Of a stretch of 64,000 bases of DNA, positions 52,887-61,452 are shown one piece after another. The stretch's first letter is position 1. Each line of letters begins with the position of its first letter. The DNA is taken from the NCBI RefSeq assembly GCF_012985465.1, contig NZ_JAAQWN010000008.1, positions 62,001-126,000 of the forward strand, read 5' to 3'. The DNA is from Pseudomonas sp. WS 5079 (GTDB lineage Bacteria; Pseudomonadota; Gammaproteobacteria; Pseudomonadales; Pseudomonadaceae). A program made the translations under genes and the position numbers. The notes under the pieces are model-generated. The model worked only from the letters and a program-made list of their open reading frames with translations, made no database searches and was not told the DNA's origin.

Positions 52887-54032
52887 TCAGTCGGCCCTAG
52901 GCACGTTGCCCGGCTCCTGCTCGACCTTTCCCACAGGAAACAAGGTTCCATCCAGGCGATAGAGCAACGCCTTTAGATCCCCCCTGAAACCCGACAATTG
53001 CCCCAGGCCATTCGCCAACTGTTCAGCCTGCTGTTGGGATGCCCTGTCATGGGCCTGTAGCCTGAACGACTCATCTTCCAGCTGTCGCGCCCAATCTTCC
53101 AGGCGCCGTTGTTCCGCCTCCTGCAACTGCGTATCCCGGACCAGATTTGCCTCGCGGCTATCCAAGGCTTCTGTACGCTGTTGCAAGGTAACTTCCTGGG
53201 CGCTGACTTGTTGGTGAGCCCTCTCCAATGTTGCTTTTTCCTGGAGCAACTGGCTGCGCTGTTCCTCCAACTCCTCCTGTTGCTGGAGCACCGCGCGCTT
53301 TTGCTGCGTCAACTCATGTGCCACTCGGGCCAGATTGGTCAGGGTGGTGTCTACTTCAACCAGGGTCGACTGATCCGCGACTACAGGTGGCCGCTCCTGC
53401 ACCTGCTGAACGGGGGCGGTTGGCGTCGGCAATGGCAAGGACTCAACGGCCCGTATGGCGGGCACCACCACCGGCGGTTCTTCCTGGGACTCAGGCGGCA
53501 AGTCCTCCGCATGACTTGCTGTACCGGGTGGCGACACCATTTTTGATGAGAAGCGAATAGACGGCACAATCAACTCGGTGCTCTCAATCGCGGGCAAGCC
53601 AATGACTGACGTCCCAAGGGTGATCACCTTCATCACCAATGCTTTCTTGATCATCAGCGAATGGTGATCCTCCGGCCGAGCCGTCGGCAGCTTGCTGCCC
53701 TTCAGGTCGATGAAGTGATAAGGCACCTGCGACTCTGAGGCGTTGCCATCCTTAGCGCCAGATGCCGTGGCCAGGGTGATGATCTGCTTGAGGACGCTCA
53801 TTGCCAGTTGCAGGCTCTCCTTGGACTCGATGCCTCCAAGAAAATACCGCTCGGCTTTTTTGCGCAAGGCGGCGAGATAGACCCGGGAGCTTCCGGGCTC
53901 GACCTCTTCATCCAGGCTATAGACAAGAAAGTTCGATGCGATTTGCGGTACCGCAAAACAACAGAGCAATGCACCGTTAACCGGGGAATCATGACCAGAG
54001 TGTTCAAGAACAAGAGTACGTAGAAGCATCAT
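52887..54032 (-). CDS. Unrecognised coiled-coil protein, 381 residues
   Basis: No family could be named. Residues 1-150 look globular and include VYLAALRKKAERYFLGGI and MIKKALVMKVITLGTSVIG. A proline- and glutamate-rich linker follows (about 165-225, with LPLPTPTAPVQQVQERPP). Residues about 230-345 form a long Gln/Glu-rich coiled coil, ending with a short hydrophobic-acidic tail. No signal peptide or membrane span is visible. The start ATG has GGAG ten bases upstream. It is divergent from the GldA/F/G-like operon, with a 300-base spacer. A structural or scaffold function is possible but not shown. Confidence 0.75.
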   Translation of the reverse strand: MMLLRTLVLEHSGHDSPVNGALLCCFAVPQIASNFLVYSLDEEVEPGSSRVYLAALRKKAERYFLGGIESKESLQLAMSVLKQIITLATASGAKDGNASESQVPYHFIDLKGSKLPTARPEDHHSLMIKKALVMKVITLGTSVIGLPAIESTELIVPSIRFSSKMVSPPGTASHAEDLPPESQEEPPVVVPAIRAVESLPLPTPTAPVQQVQERPPVVADQSTLVEVDTTLTNLARVAHELTQQKRAVLQQQEELEEQRSQLLQEKATLERAHQQVSAQEVTLQQRTEALDSREANLVRDTQLQEAEQRRLEDWARQLEDESFRLQAHDRASQQQAEQLANGLGQLSGFRGDLKALLYRLDGTLFPVGKVEQEPGNVPRAD

Positions 54033-54332
54033 GAGTGTCGAACTCCATTACGGTAGTACTTCATATACACGCCATCTATAAAATCAAAAATCAACACCAC
54101 ACCAAGAGCAATGCAATTGTTTCAGCGAGTGATTGGGGCACATGTAGGACTTACCTTATTCGCGCGTCCTAGCGTTTCCAAGCGCCCCCATTGAACGTAC
54201 CATTTTTTAACAATGCCGCAGATCAATACTTTTCATCTTAAACCTTTGGCAACTCGCAGCCTGAAGACACAGGTTAATTGAGGCCGTGTCCAACCCGGCG
54301 CGTCCTGGCAAACAACCAAGCAGAAAAGAATA
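54033..54332. other. 300-base divergent promoter region
   Basis: AT-rich DNA separating the coiled-coil gene from the GldA-like operon. It must carry both promoters. I see no open frame, REP element or strong hairpin. Confidence 0.5.
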
Positions 54333-55259
54333 ATGATCGAAATAACAAATCTAACAAAGAAAGCCGGACGCACTACGATCCTCGACAACTTGACATTCAG
54401 CGCTCACCCCCGGGAATGCATAGGGTTGTTCGGACATGATGGCGCCGGCAAAAGCACCCTACTAAAACTACTTTCAGGTGGCATTCCTGCAACTTCCGGA
54501 AATATAAAAATATACGACCTGGCTATATCCACACACCCTATAAAGACCAGAAAGATAATAGGTTACCAGCCTGAATCCGCACTAAGCCATGGCAGCATGA
54601 AGGTTAAGAGCTTTCTGGGTTTCATGGCTGAAGTTCGTGGGTTCCGGGGCCTGGAAAAACGCAAGATGGTGGATCGCGCCATCACCCGCCTGGAGCTATG
54701 GCGGGTACTCAACTCACCCGTCGCCGCCTTGCCTGCGGGGCACCGACGCAAAGTGGCACTGGCCCAGGCCATTGTGCATGACCCCAAGCTGCTGCTGCTC
54801 GATGAACCCACCGAAGGCCTGGACGCCCTGCAAAAACATAAGGTCGGGATGCTCATCCAGTCACTGACCGAAGACATGACCGTGATGATCGCCTCGCGTA
54901 ACCCCGAGGAGTTTTCCTCGATCTGCCAGCGGGCGCTGGTCCTGGCCGAAGGCCGCCTACTGGCTGATGCCCCGGTCACGCAACTGCTGCGCAGCTCGCG
55001 TCATTACCAGGCAATCACCCTGGCCGCCGATGCTCCCCTGGACCTGCTGGCGCTGGCCGTACTTCCTGGGGTGGCCGGTATTGAAGAAGACCGGCATGCC
55101 GACGGCAGCGTGACGGTACTCGCGATGCCGGGGCAAATCATTTATCCCCACGTCAATGCCCTGGTCGCCAATCGTCGTTGGAAGATCAACGCCTTGAGCA
55201 TTGAGCCGGGACGCCTAAGCGATGTCATCCACCATATGAGCCAGGAGGCACCCAATTGA
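54333..55259 (+). CDS. GldA/NosF-like ABC transporter ATP-binding protein
   Basis: A 308-residue ABC ATPase with a C-terminal extension of about 85 residues. Walker A is GHDGAGKSTLL and Walker B is LLLLDEPTEGLD, both intact. The signature motif is LPAGHRRK rather than LSGGQ-type, and where other members have the switch histidine (STH) this protein has ASRNPEEF. Turnover may therefore be slow or need partner input. The gene starts with AT-rich codons. It is followed by a coupled permease and a GldG-like protein. Confidence 0.9.
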   Translation: MIEITNLTKKAGRTTILDNLTFSAHPRECIGLFGHDGAGKSTLLKLLSGGIPATSGNIKIYDLAISTHPIKTRKIIGYQPESALSHGSMKVKSFLGFMAEVRGFRGLEKRKMVDRAITRLELWRVLNSPVAALPAGHRRKVALAQAIVHDPKLLLLDEPTEGLDALQKHKVGMLIQSLTEDMTVMIASRNPEEFSSICQRALVLAEGRLLADAPVTQLLRSSRHYQAITLAADAPLDLLALAVLPGVAGIEEDRHADGSVTVLAMPGQIIYPHVNALVANRRWKINALSIEPGRLSDVIHHMSQEAPN

Positions 55260-55981
55260 AACGTCTACCCGTGATATTCAAGCGCCAACTCAGCAGTTAC
55301 TTGTCGAGCCCAGCCACTTACTTCGGCATCGCACTCTTCCTGCTGACCAATGCTGCGCTGGGTTTTTATGTAGGACACTTCTTAGATAAAGCCCCGACTA
55401 ATTTACATGCTTTTTTTCAGTTCCATCCCTGGCTCTATCTAATTTTCATTCCATTTATTTCCACATTACTTTGGCTGGATGAGCATAAAGACACTGCACT
55501 GGTCTTTACCAACACCCTGCCAGTTTCCGCATTAGAACTGACATTGGGCAAATTTTTCGCCGCATGGGTCCTGTGTGCCCTGACCCTGCTGTTAAACTTT
55601 CCGCTGATTATTGCCATCAACTATCTGGCCCCGGCGGACAACTCAACGATCCTCGCGCAATGTATCGGGAGTTGGCTGCTGGCTGGGGCCTATCTTTCGT
55701 TCTCCGGTCTTATCTGCGTACTGGCCTGTAACCGACTGATTATCTTCAGCCTCACCCTTACGTTGCTATTGATAACCAGCACTTTATCATCCGTGCTGGA
55801 TATGCTGGCCCATCAGACACCGATCTGGATTATTGACAGTTTGATCTCACTCAATCCACGGCTACGTTTCAGCGCCATCGACAGCGGCCTGTTGACGCTG
55901 CAGGACACCTCGTACTTCGTCAGCATGATCATCGCTTTCCTCACTGCAACCACCCTCACTTTAAATTTCAGAAAAGGCTGA
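55256..55981 (+). CDS. GldF-like ABC-2 permease
   Basis: A 241-residue integral membrane protein with six predicted helices, of the ABC-2 permease family. The start is TTG overlapping the stop of the ATPase gene (TTGA), so synthesis is coupled. The N-terminal FKRQLSSYLSSPATYF is the typical family entry (inner-membrane amphipathic helix). Similar to GldF of gliding bacteria and to NosY-like permeases. Codons are less GC-rich than the surrounding genome. Confidence 0.88.
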   Translation: MKRLPVIFKRQLSSYLSSPATYFGIALFLLTNAALGFYVGHFLDKAPTNLHAFFQFHPWLYLIFIPFISTLLWLDEHKDTALVFTNTLPVSALELTLGKFFAAWVLCALTLLLNFPLIIAINYLAPADNSTILAQCIGSWLLAGAYLSFSGLICVLACNRLIIFSLTLTLLLITSTLSSVLDMLAHQTPIWIIDSLISLNPRLRFSAIDSGLLTLQDTSYFVSMIIAFLTATTLTLNFRKG

Positions 55982-55994
55982 GAACGGATATCCC

Positions 55995-57788
55995 ATGAGG
56001 AACCTTATAAACTTTGGCGTGACGTTGGTCGTCATCGCCCTGCTTTTTCTCGCCTTCAATCTGGTCTGGGTCCTGAAACTGCCCAACTATCGCCTGGACC
56101 TTTCCGGGCACCAAATCCATACCCTGTCTCCCTCCACCGATGCCCTGCTCGCGACACTTGAAATGCCCATGGACCTGTACTTTTTCAACGCCAGCCACCC
56201 CCGTAAAAGTGAAGTTTTGAACAATCATGGCGAACACATCGCAATGCTGCTCAAGGCTTATGAGAGCGCGGCAAACGGCAACATCAATCTGCACCTGATC
56301 GACCCCCGGCCCTTTTCCGAAGATGAATATAAGGCGCAGGTATTGGGACTGGACAGTAAACAAGGACTGTTTGGCCTGATCGGCATCCGTGCAAACCAGG
56401 AGCCGCAGAAAATCGAAAGGTTCGACCCCAGCCAAGCGGACTTCCTGGAATATGAGATCAGCCGCCTGATCCACAACGTCGCCCGCCAGGAGCAACCGAC
56501 TATCGGGCTGATCTCCGGATTACCCATAGATGGCAGCCGGGACGAGCTCAATCAGGCCACCGCGCCGCCGTGGCAGCTGCTCAAGGAGTTGCGCAGCCAT
56601 TTCAACCTGATGAGCCTGGGCAACGACATCCCGCGCATCCCCGAACACATCAAGACCTTGATGGTCGTCCAACCCGCTCGACTGGCGCAACAGACACTTT
56701 TTGCCATTGACCAATTTGTCCTGGCAGGGGGCAGGTTGATGATGTTTATCGACCCGCTGAACGATCTGGACTCGACCGCCCACACCGCCATCCAGCAAAG
56801 CCTGCTCGCGGCTTGGGGCGTGCAGATGCCGGCGAATATGGTATTGGCGGACAGCCTCTATGCAACCCCGGTAGTCATGACCAGCGGCCAGCCGCCTGTA
56901 CGCCACCCCGGGGCAATTACCCTGCCCAGAGAGGCGATGGCGCAGCACGATATCAGTAGCTGGGGCGTCGACAGTGTGACGCTGTTAAATCCCGGCACAC
57001 TCATACCACTGAAAAAAAGCCGCACCACCTTCACCCCGCTCCTGCAAAGTTCCGAGCAAGCCAGCACGTTCGATGGGGCACGTTTCACTCAAAAGGACGC
57101 TTTCGACGCCATGCTCGGCGAGGCGGCCAATCGTGGTCGGAGGAATGTAATCGCCGCCCGTATCGAAGGGCCCGCCTATTCCGCGTTTGCGGACGGTATC
57201 AACGGCCAGAAAGCTACGCTGCAAAAGGCCACGAATATCCAAGTAGTTGTGGTTGCCGACATTGACCTGCTCAGCGATCGCGTCTGGCTGGCCCCACGCA
57301 ATGCCAACGGGCAAAAAGCGCCGCGTCCAGGCAATGCCAGGTTTGTCTTGAATACCCTGGACAACCTCGCAGCACCCGACATGCTGCGCGCGATCAGCCC
57401 GCGTGCGAGTGACCAGCAACCACCCGGGTTGCTGGACCGGCTGCGCAACGAGGCTGCACAGACCTACCGAAAAAAGGCGGCCCTGCTGGAACAACGCCTG
57501 GACCAGGCAGAAAAGGAATGGCAATCGCTGAACACGCCGCCATCAATGCTGGGGGGGCAGGCTGTCCCTTCAAGCGCGCTGTTGCAGGCGCTGAACAAAG
57601 AACGCCTGCGATTACGCATGGAGCTTCACACCTTGGAAAATACGGCCTACAAGAGCGTCCGCCAGTTGGAGCTCAGCGTGGTGGTGCTCACCAGCATCAC
57701 CGTTGCGCTGATCGTAAGCCTGTTGGGCTTGGGGATCTTCGTCTCGCGTCGCCGTCGCCAACACCCGCCTGCCGCAGCGTTCTACTGA
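55995..57788 (+). CDS. GldG-like ABC transporter auxiliary protein
   Basis: A 597-residue membrane-anchored protein of the GldG/ABC_transp_aux type. It has an N-terminal span (VTLVVIALLFLAFNLVWVL), a large extracytoplasmic region with the family features LDLSGHQIHTLSPST and IGLISGLP, a coiled stretch before the end (about residues 480-545), and a C-terminal span followed by RRRRQ. It starts 14 bases after the permease. No DUF4340 gene, which often completes such operons, follows. Confidence 0.88.
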   Translation: MRNLINFGVTLVVIALLFLAFNLVWVLKLPNYRLDLSGHQIHTLSPSTDALLATLEMPMDLYFFNASHPRKSEVLNNHGEHIAMLLKAYESAANGNINLHLIDPRPFSEDEYKAQVLGLDSKQGLFGLIGIRANQEPQKIERFDPSQADFLEYEISRLIHNVARQEQPTIGLISGLPIDGSRDELNQATAPPWQLLKELRSHFNLMSLGNDIPRIPEHIKTLMVVQPARLAQQTLFAIDQFVLAGGRLMMFIDPLNDLDSTAHTAIQQSLLAAWGVQMPANMVLADSLYATPVVMTSGQPPVRHPGAITLPREAMAQHDISSWGVDSVTLLNPGTLIPLKKSRTTFTPLLQSSEQASTFDGARFTQKDAFDAMLGEAANRGRRNVIAARIEGPAYSAFADGINGQKATLQKATNIQVVVVADIDLLSDRVWLAPRNANGQKAPRPGNARFVLNTLDNLAAPDMLRAISPRASDQQPPGLLDRLRNEAAQTYRKKAALLEQRLDQAEKEWQSLNTPPSMLGGQAVPSSALLQALNKERLRLRMELHTLENTAYKSVRQLELSVVVLTSITVALIVSLLGLGIFVSRRRRQHPPAAAFY

Positions 57789-57798
57789 GCGTCGCGGC

Positions 57799-58107
57799 TT
57801 AACGCCGGGTAATCAAACCCTGGCGCGCCACGCGGGTCAGGTGGCGGATGAACTCGCTGGCATCCTCGGCGTTCGGCGCCTGGATCACCGCCAGGTCAAA
57901 GCTGTTGGTGGCAAAGCGCGCCAGGGACTCGCCGTCCTCGACAAACTGGATCAGGAACGCCGAAGGACGGCCAGTGCGGCGGGGCCAGCCATCCAGGTAA
58001 CGCAATAGCGTCGGCTGGTGCTTGCCGCCAAGGAGGATTTTCGGGTTGCGCTGAGTCAGGCCCGCAGTGATCGGGGCCAGGCGTACAAGAGGTCGTAGTG
58101 CATTCAT
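57799..58107 (-). CDS. Conserved hypothetical protein, 102 residues
   Basis: A small soluble protein not matched to a named family. It has a basic N terminus and a C-terminal part with an SFDLAVIQAPNAEDA strand-turn-helix resembling part of an alpha/beta fold. ATG 58107 (MNALRPL) is preferred over one seven codons earlier. It converges with the GldG-like gene with ten bases between stops. Confidence 0.72.
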   Translation of the reverse strand: MNALRPLVRLAPITAGLTQRNPKILLGGKHQPTLLRYLDGWPRRTGRPSAFLIQFVEDGESLARFATNSFDLAVIQAPNAEDASEFIRHLTRVARQGLITRR

Positions 58108-58311
58108 CGTGTCGTGTCTCTGCCTCAAAAGTCTGCGGGCAGGTGAGAGGCAACACCGAACCAGCGCTTTAGCGGTATTTCGAAACCTGGAGCAGGCTTC
58201 TGTCGGAACTGCAGCGAGTCCCTGTGGCGCCCCGCAATTAGCTGTTTAAATCGGCGCATGCAGCATCCTAGAGAAGCCGGTGGGGCGGTGTCAAGAATCC
58301 CGTACAACGAA

Positions 58312-58336
58312 AAAGGCCCGCACGGGGCGGGCCTTT
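58312..58336 (-). terminator. Hairpin after the DoxX gene
   Basis: AAAGGCCCGC/GCGGGCCTTT stem with an ACGGG loop, beginning 18 bases after the DoxX stop codon on the minus strand, with A residues (T on the minus strand) beyond it. Confidence 0.8.
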
Positions 58337-58354
58337 AACACGTGTGCAGCGCGA

Positions 58355-58789
58355 TCAATTGGCGATGGCGCGGTCAGCAGACAGTTTGCCAGCACCTTCG
58401 AACAGCACCGCCACTGTGCCACCCAGCAATGCCAGGGCGAACTCATAGCCGTTGTTGGCCATGAACAAACCGTTGCTGATATGCACCGAGAAGATCGCCA
58501 CCAGCGAGACAATGGTCAAGCCCAGCGCCGCTGGACGTGCCAGCAAGCCAATGATCAGCGCCAGCCCGGCAAAGAACTCAGTACCGCCCGACAACAGTGC
58601 CATCAGGGTACCCGGGGCCAGGCCGATGCTCTCCATCCACTGCGCCGTGCCTGCCAGGCCGCCGCCGCCAAACCAGCCGAAAAGTTTTTGCGAACCGTGG
58701 GCGGCAAAAATGATACCGACGAAAATCCGCAGGACTGTCAGGCCGTAGCCTGCGCGGGTGGACAGAAGGTTTTTGATCATTGGGCTCAT
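58355..58789 (-). CDS. DoxX-family membrane protein
   Basis: A 144-residue DoxX protein with four predicted membrane helices. The conserved RIFVGIIFAAHGSQKLFGWF segment lies near the N terminus. DoxX proteins are linked to redox and thiosulfate or quinone-related membrane processes, but function varies. AAGGATT precedes the ATG. A terminator follows. Confidence 0.92.
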   Translation of the reverse strand: MSPMIKNLLSTRAGYGLTVLRIFVGIIFAAHGSQKLFGWFGGGGLAGTAQWMESIGLAPGTLMALLSGGTEFFAGLALIIGLLARPAALGLTIVSLVAIFSVHISNGLFMANNGYEFALALLGGTVAVLFEGAGKLSADRAIAN

Positions 58790-58892
58790 AGTGATAATCC
58801 TTTTCGAAGTAGGGGTTGGTTGGCCGCTATATTAATCAGTTTAAATAATGATAAAAGCCGAAAAAAGCGCTAATCAATATCGATAAATTAGA

Positions 58893-60314
58893 TTATTTGC
58901 GTGAGACGATCTTGGCCCCCACCGGCTCCAGGGAGTCCCGCTCCCGATCAAAGGCCAAGTAGTACTTGTTCACGCTATTAACATAGCTGACGCCGCCCAT
59001 TCCGACCTGCTCCATGGCGATGCGCTCGACCTGGAAGAACCACTGATTGGGGTTCAAGCCCCGGCGTCGCGCCTCGGCGCGCATGCCCTGCACCCGTTCC
59101 GGGCCCATGTTGTAGGCCGCCAGGACGAACGCCATGCGCTCGCGCTCATTGAGCTTGGGGCTGGCGAAGAACTTGCGCCGAATCAACGCCAGGTAGCGCG
59201 CACCCGCCTGCACATTGCTGTCCAGGGTCTGGATATTGTTGACCCCTACCCGCTGGGCGGCCGACGGAGTGATCTGCATCAGGCCGGTTGGCCCGCTGCC
59301 GCTTTTCGCGCCGGGATTGAGGGACGATTCCTTGAATGCCAGGGCCGCCAGGTTCAGCCAGTCCATGCCTTGCTCACGTGCATGCTTTTGCAGGACCGGG
59401 CGCAGTTTCTCCAGGCGCTGTCGATCCGCCCGTGCCAAGGGGTAACGCACCTGATAGAGGCGGCGATAAATACGCTGGAAGGCCACATCCTGGTCTGACG
59501 GAGTCTTGTAGGTTTTCAGGAAGCGATCGATGCTCGCCCGCAGCATCGAGGCATCCTGACGTACGAACCAGTACTCCTCCCCCGGCTCACTGATCGCTAC
59601 TTGCTTGTCAAAACGCAACTTGGGCAGGATCTTCGACCAACGCTCGGCAATCGGCCGCTCGACAATGGTCAGGTGGAAGATCCCCGCCTGGACCATCTCC
59701 AATACATCTTCCACCGCCAGGCTGGGGTCCACCCATTCCACCTTGACCGGCGGCAGTTTGCGCAGCGCCAGTTTCTGGTTGATCTGGTTGACCGCCTCCC
59801 CCGCTGCACTCCCCGTCGTCAGGGCCAGGGTGCGCCCCGACAACTGCTCCAAGCGGGTAAACCGTCGCTCGCCCTTGAGGCCCACCAGCCACAGCGGCAC
59901 ATCGCTGGCAATCGGGTCACTGCTGCTGATCTTGTGGGCCGCGGTCGCATCCAGCAGTTCACCGGGCGCCACCAGGTCACCTTCACCACGGGCCAACGCG
60001 CCCAGCAACTGATCCTTGGCCTTGGGGATGATTTTGAGGTTGATTTCCTGGCCATCGCGGGCACGGCCATTGAGGTAGTGTTCGAAGGCGCGCAGGCGGT
60101 GATACTCAACGCCAATGGACTGGCCCTGGACCTCACCGGAACTGTTACGGCTCTGGTTGACCAGCACCCGCAAGGTGCGGCTGCTGCGGATTTCTGCCAG
60201 GTCCCGGACTTTGCTCGGCTTGGTCACTTCCAGCGGCCCGTCCAGACGCGCAACCGCCGCCGTGGGCAGCAGCAGGGTCAGGCACACCATGAGCATTGCC
60301 GAGGGTCGGATCAT
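58893..60314 (-). CDS. mltF: Membrane-bound lytic murein transglycosylase F-like
   Basis: A 473-residue enzyme with two domains: an N-terminal SBP_bac_3-like regulatory domain (about 45-290) after a signal peptide, and a C-terminal SLT lytic transglycosylase domain. The catalytic glutamate is in ALAFKESSLNPGA, with GPTGLMQI and AYNMGPERV typical of family 1E. In P. aeruginosa, MltF is activated allosterically by muropeptides. ATG 60314 is the chosen start. Divergent from tatD. Confidence 0.93.
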   Translation of the reverse strand: MIRPSAMLMVCLTLLLPTAAVARLDGPLEVTKPSKVRDLAEIRSSRTLRVLVNQSRNSSGEVQGQSIGVEYHRLRAFEHYLNGRARDGQEINLKIIPKAKDQLLGALARGEGDLVAPGELLDATAAHKISSSDPIASDVPLWLVGLKGERRFTRLEQLSGRTLALTTGSAAGEAVNQINQKLALRKLPPVKVEWVDPSLAVEDVLEMVQAGIFHLTIVERPIAERWSKILPKLRFDKQVAISEPGEEYWFVRQDASMLRASIDRFLKTYKTPSDQDVAFQRIYRRLYQVRYPLARADRQRLEKLRPVLQKHAREQGMDWLNLAALAFKESSLNPGAKSGSGPTGLMQITPSAAQRVGVNNIQTLDSNVQAGARYLALIRRKFFASPKLNERERMAFVLAAYNMGPERVQGMRAEARRRGLNPNQWFFQVERIAMEQVGMGGVSYVNSVNKYYLAFDRERDSLEPVGAKIVSRK

Positions 60315-60549
60315 CCGCTCTCCGGAAAGAACAAGGCCCCATGCACCGCGAAAAACGCCGCATTGGGGGACAGAAACAGAGCGCCAGAGGCGCAGACTTT
60401 GCACGCAAGGGTGTCACAGCAGCAGGCCATCGGCCAACCACGGTGTTACTTGCGACGTTCAAAGACAGCGATAACTCGTTGTAGTTCTTGGTTTTTCTTA
60501 TAAATCTACAGCTCTGATAGACTTTCCGGCCGCAGGCGGAGATAGCACC

Positions 60550-61356
60550 ATGCAACTCATTGATATTGGCGTCAACCTGACCAACCCCAGTTTCGACGAC
60601 AAGCACCAGGCCGTGCTCGACCGCGCCTATGCCGCTGGCGTGGGCCAATTGGTCGTCACCGGCACCAGTGTGCAAGGCAGCGAGCAGGCCCTGGAACTGT
60701 GCCGGCGTTGGGATGAAAGCGCCCGGCGACTGTTCTCCACTGCGGGCATTCACCCCCACAGTGCCAGCGACTGGCACGCCGACAGCGCCCGGCAACTGCG
60801 TGATCTGCTCAGCCAGGATCGAGTACGCGCGGTGGGTGAATGCGGGCTGGACTTCAACCGTGACTTCTCACCCCGCCCCCAGCAGGAAAAAGTCCTCGAA
60901 GCCCACCTGGCATTGGCCGTCGAATTGCAGTTGCCGGTGTTTCTCCATGAACGGGACGCCAACCAGCGCCTGCTGGAGATCCTGCGCGACTACCGTGATC
61001 AACTGCCCGCCGCCGTGGTGCACTGCTTCACCGGCGAGCAACGCGCGCTGTTCAGCTACCTCGATCTGGACCTGCATATCGGTATCACCGGCTGGATCTG
61101 TGACGAACGCCGTGGGATGCACTTGCACCCGCTTGTAAGGGAAATCCCTCGGGGCCGCCTGATGCTGGAAAGCGACGCGCCCTACTTGCTGCCACGCACC
61201 CTGCGCCCCAAACCGAAGAACGGGCGCAATGAGCCGGCCTATCTGCCGGAAGTCTTGCGCGAAGTCGCCCTGCACCGCGAAGAAAGCCTGGAAGACCTGG
61301 CCCAACACAGCACCGCCTGCGCCCGCACTTTTTTCGGCCTGCCTGCGTTGGATTGA
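60550..61356 (+). CDS. tatD: TatD-family metal-dependent hydrolase/DNase
   Basis: A 268-residue TIM-barrel hydrolase. Metal ligands are visible in LIDIGVNL, GIHPHSA, GECGLDFNR, the HERDAN segment, VVHCFTG and ESDAPYL. The signature VNLTNPSFDDKH places it in true TatD rather than YcfH or YjjV. The enzyme has 3'-5' exonuclease activity and helps DNA repair or degradation. It is followed at 97 bases by a chemoreceptor gene. Confidence 0.93.
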   Translation: MQLIDIGVNLTNPSFDDKHQAVLDRAYAAGVGQLVVTGTSVQGSEQALELCRRWDESARRLFSTAGIHPHSASDWHADSARQLRDLLSQDRVRAVGECGLDFNRDFSPRPQQEKVLEAHLALAVELQLPVFLHERDANQRLLEILRDYRDQLPAAVVHCFTGEQRALFSYLDLDLHIGITGWICDERRGMHLHPLVREIPRGRLMLESDAPYLLPRTLRPKPKNGRNEPAYLPEVLREVALHREESLEDLAQHSTACARTFFGLPALD

Positions 61357-61452
61357 CGCGGTGCATTGACCCATATCAACACCCATTTCCCGGATAGCGG
61401 CACAATAATGGCACCTTGCCAATACTGTTTCCGCTATCAGAGAAAACCTTCC

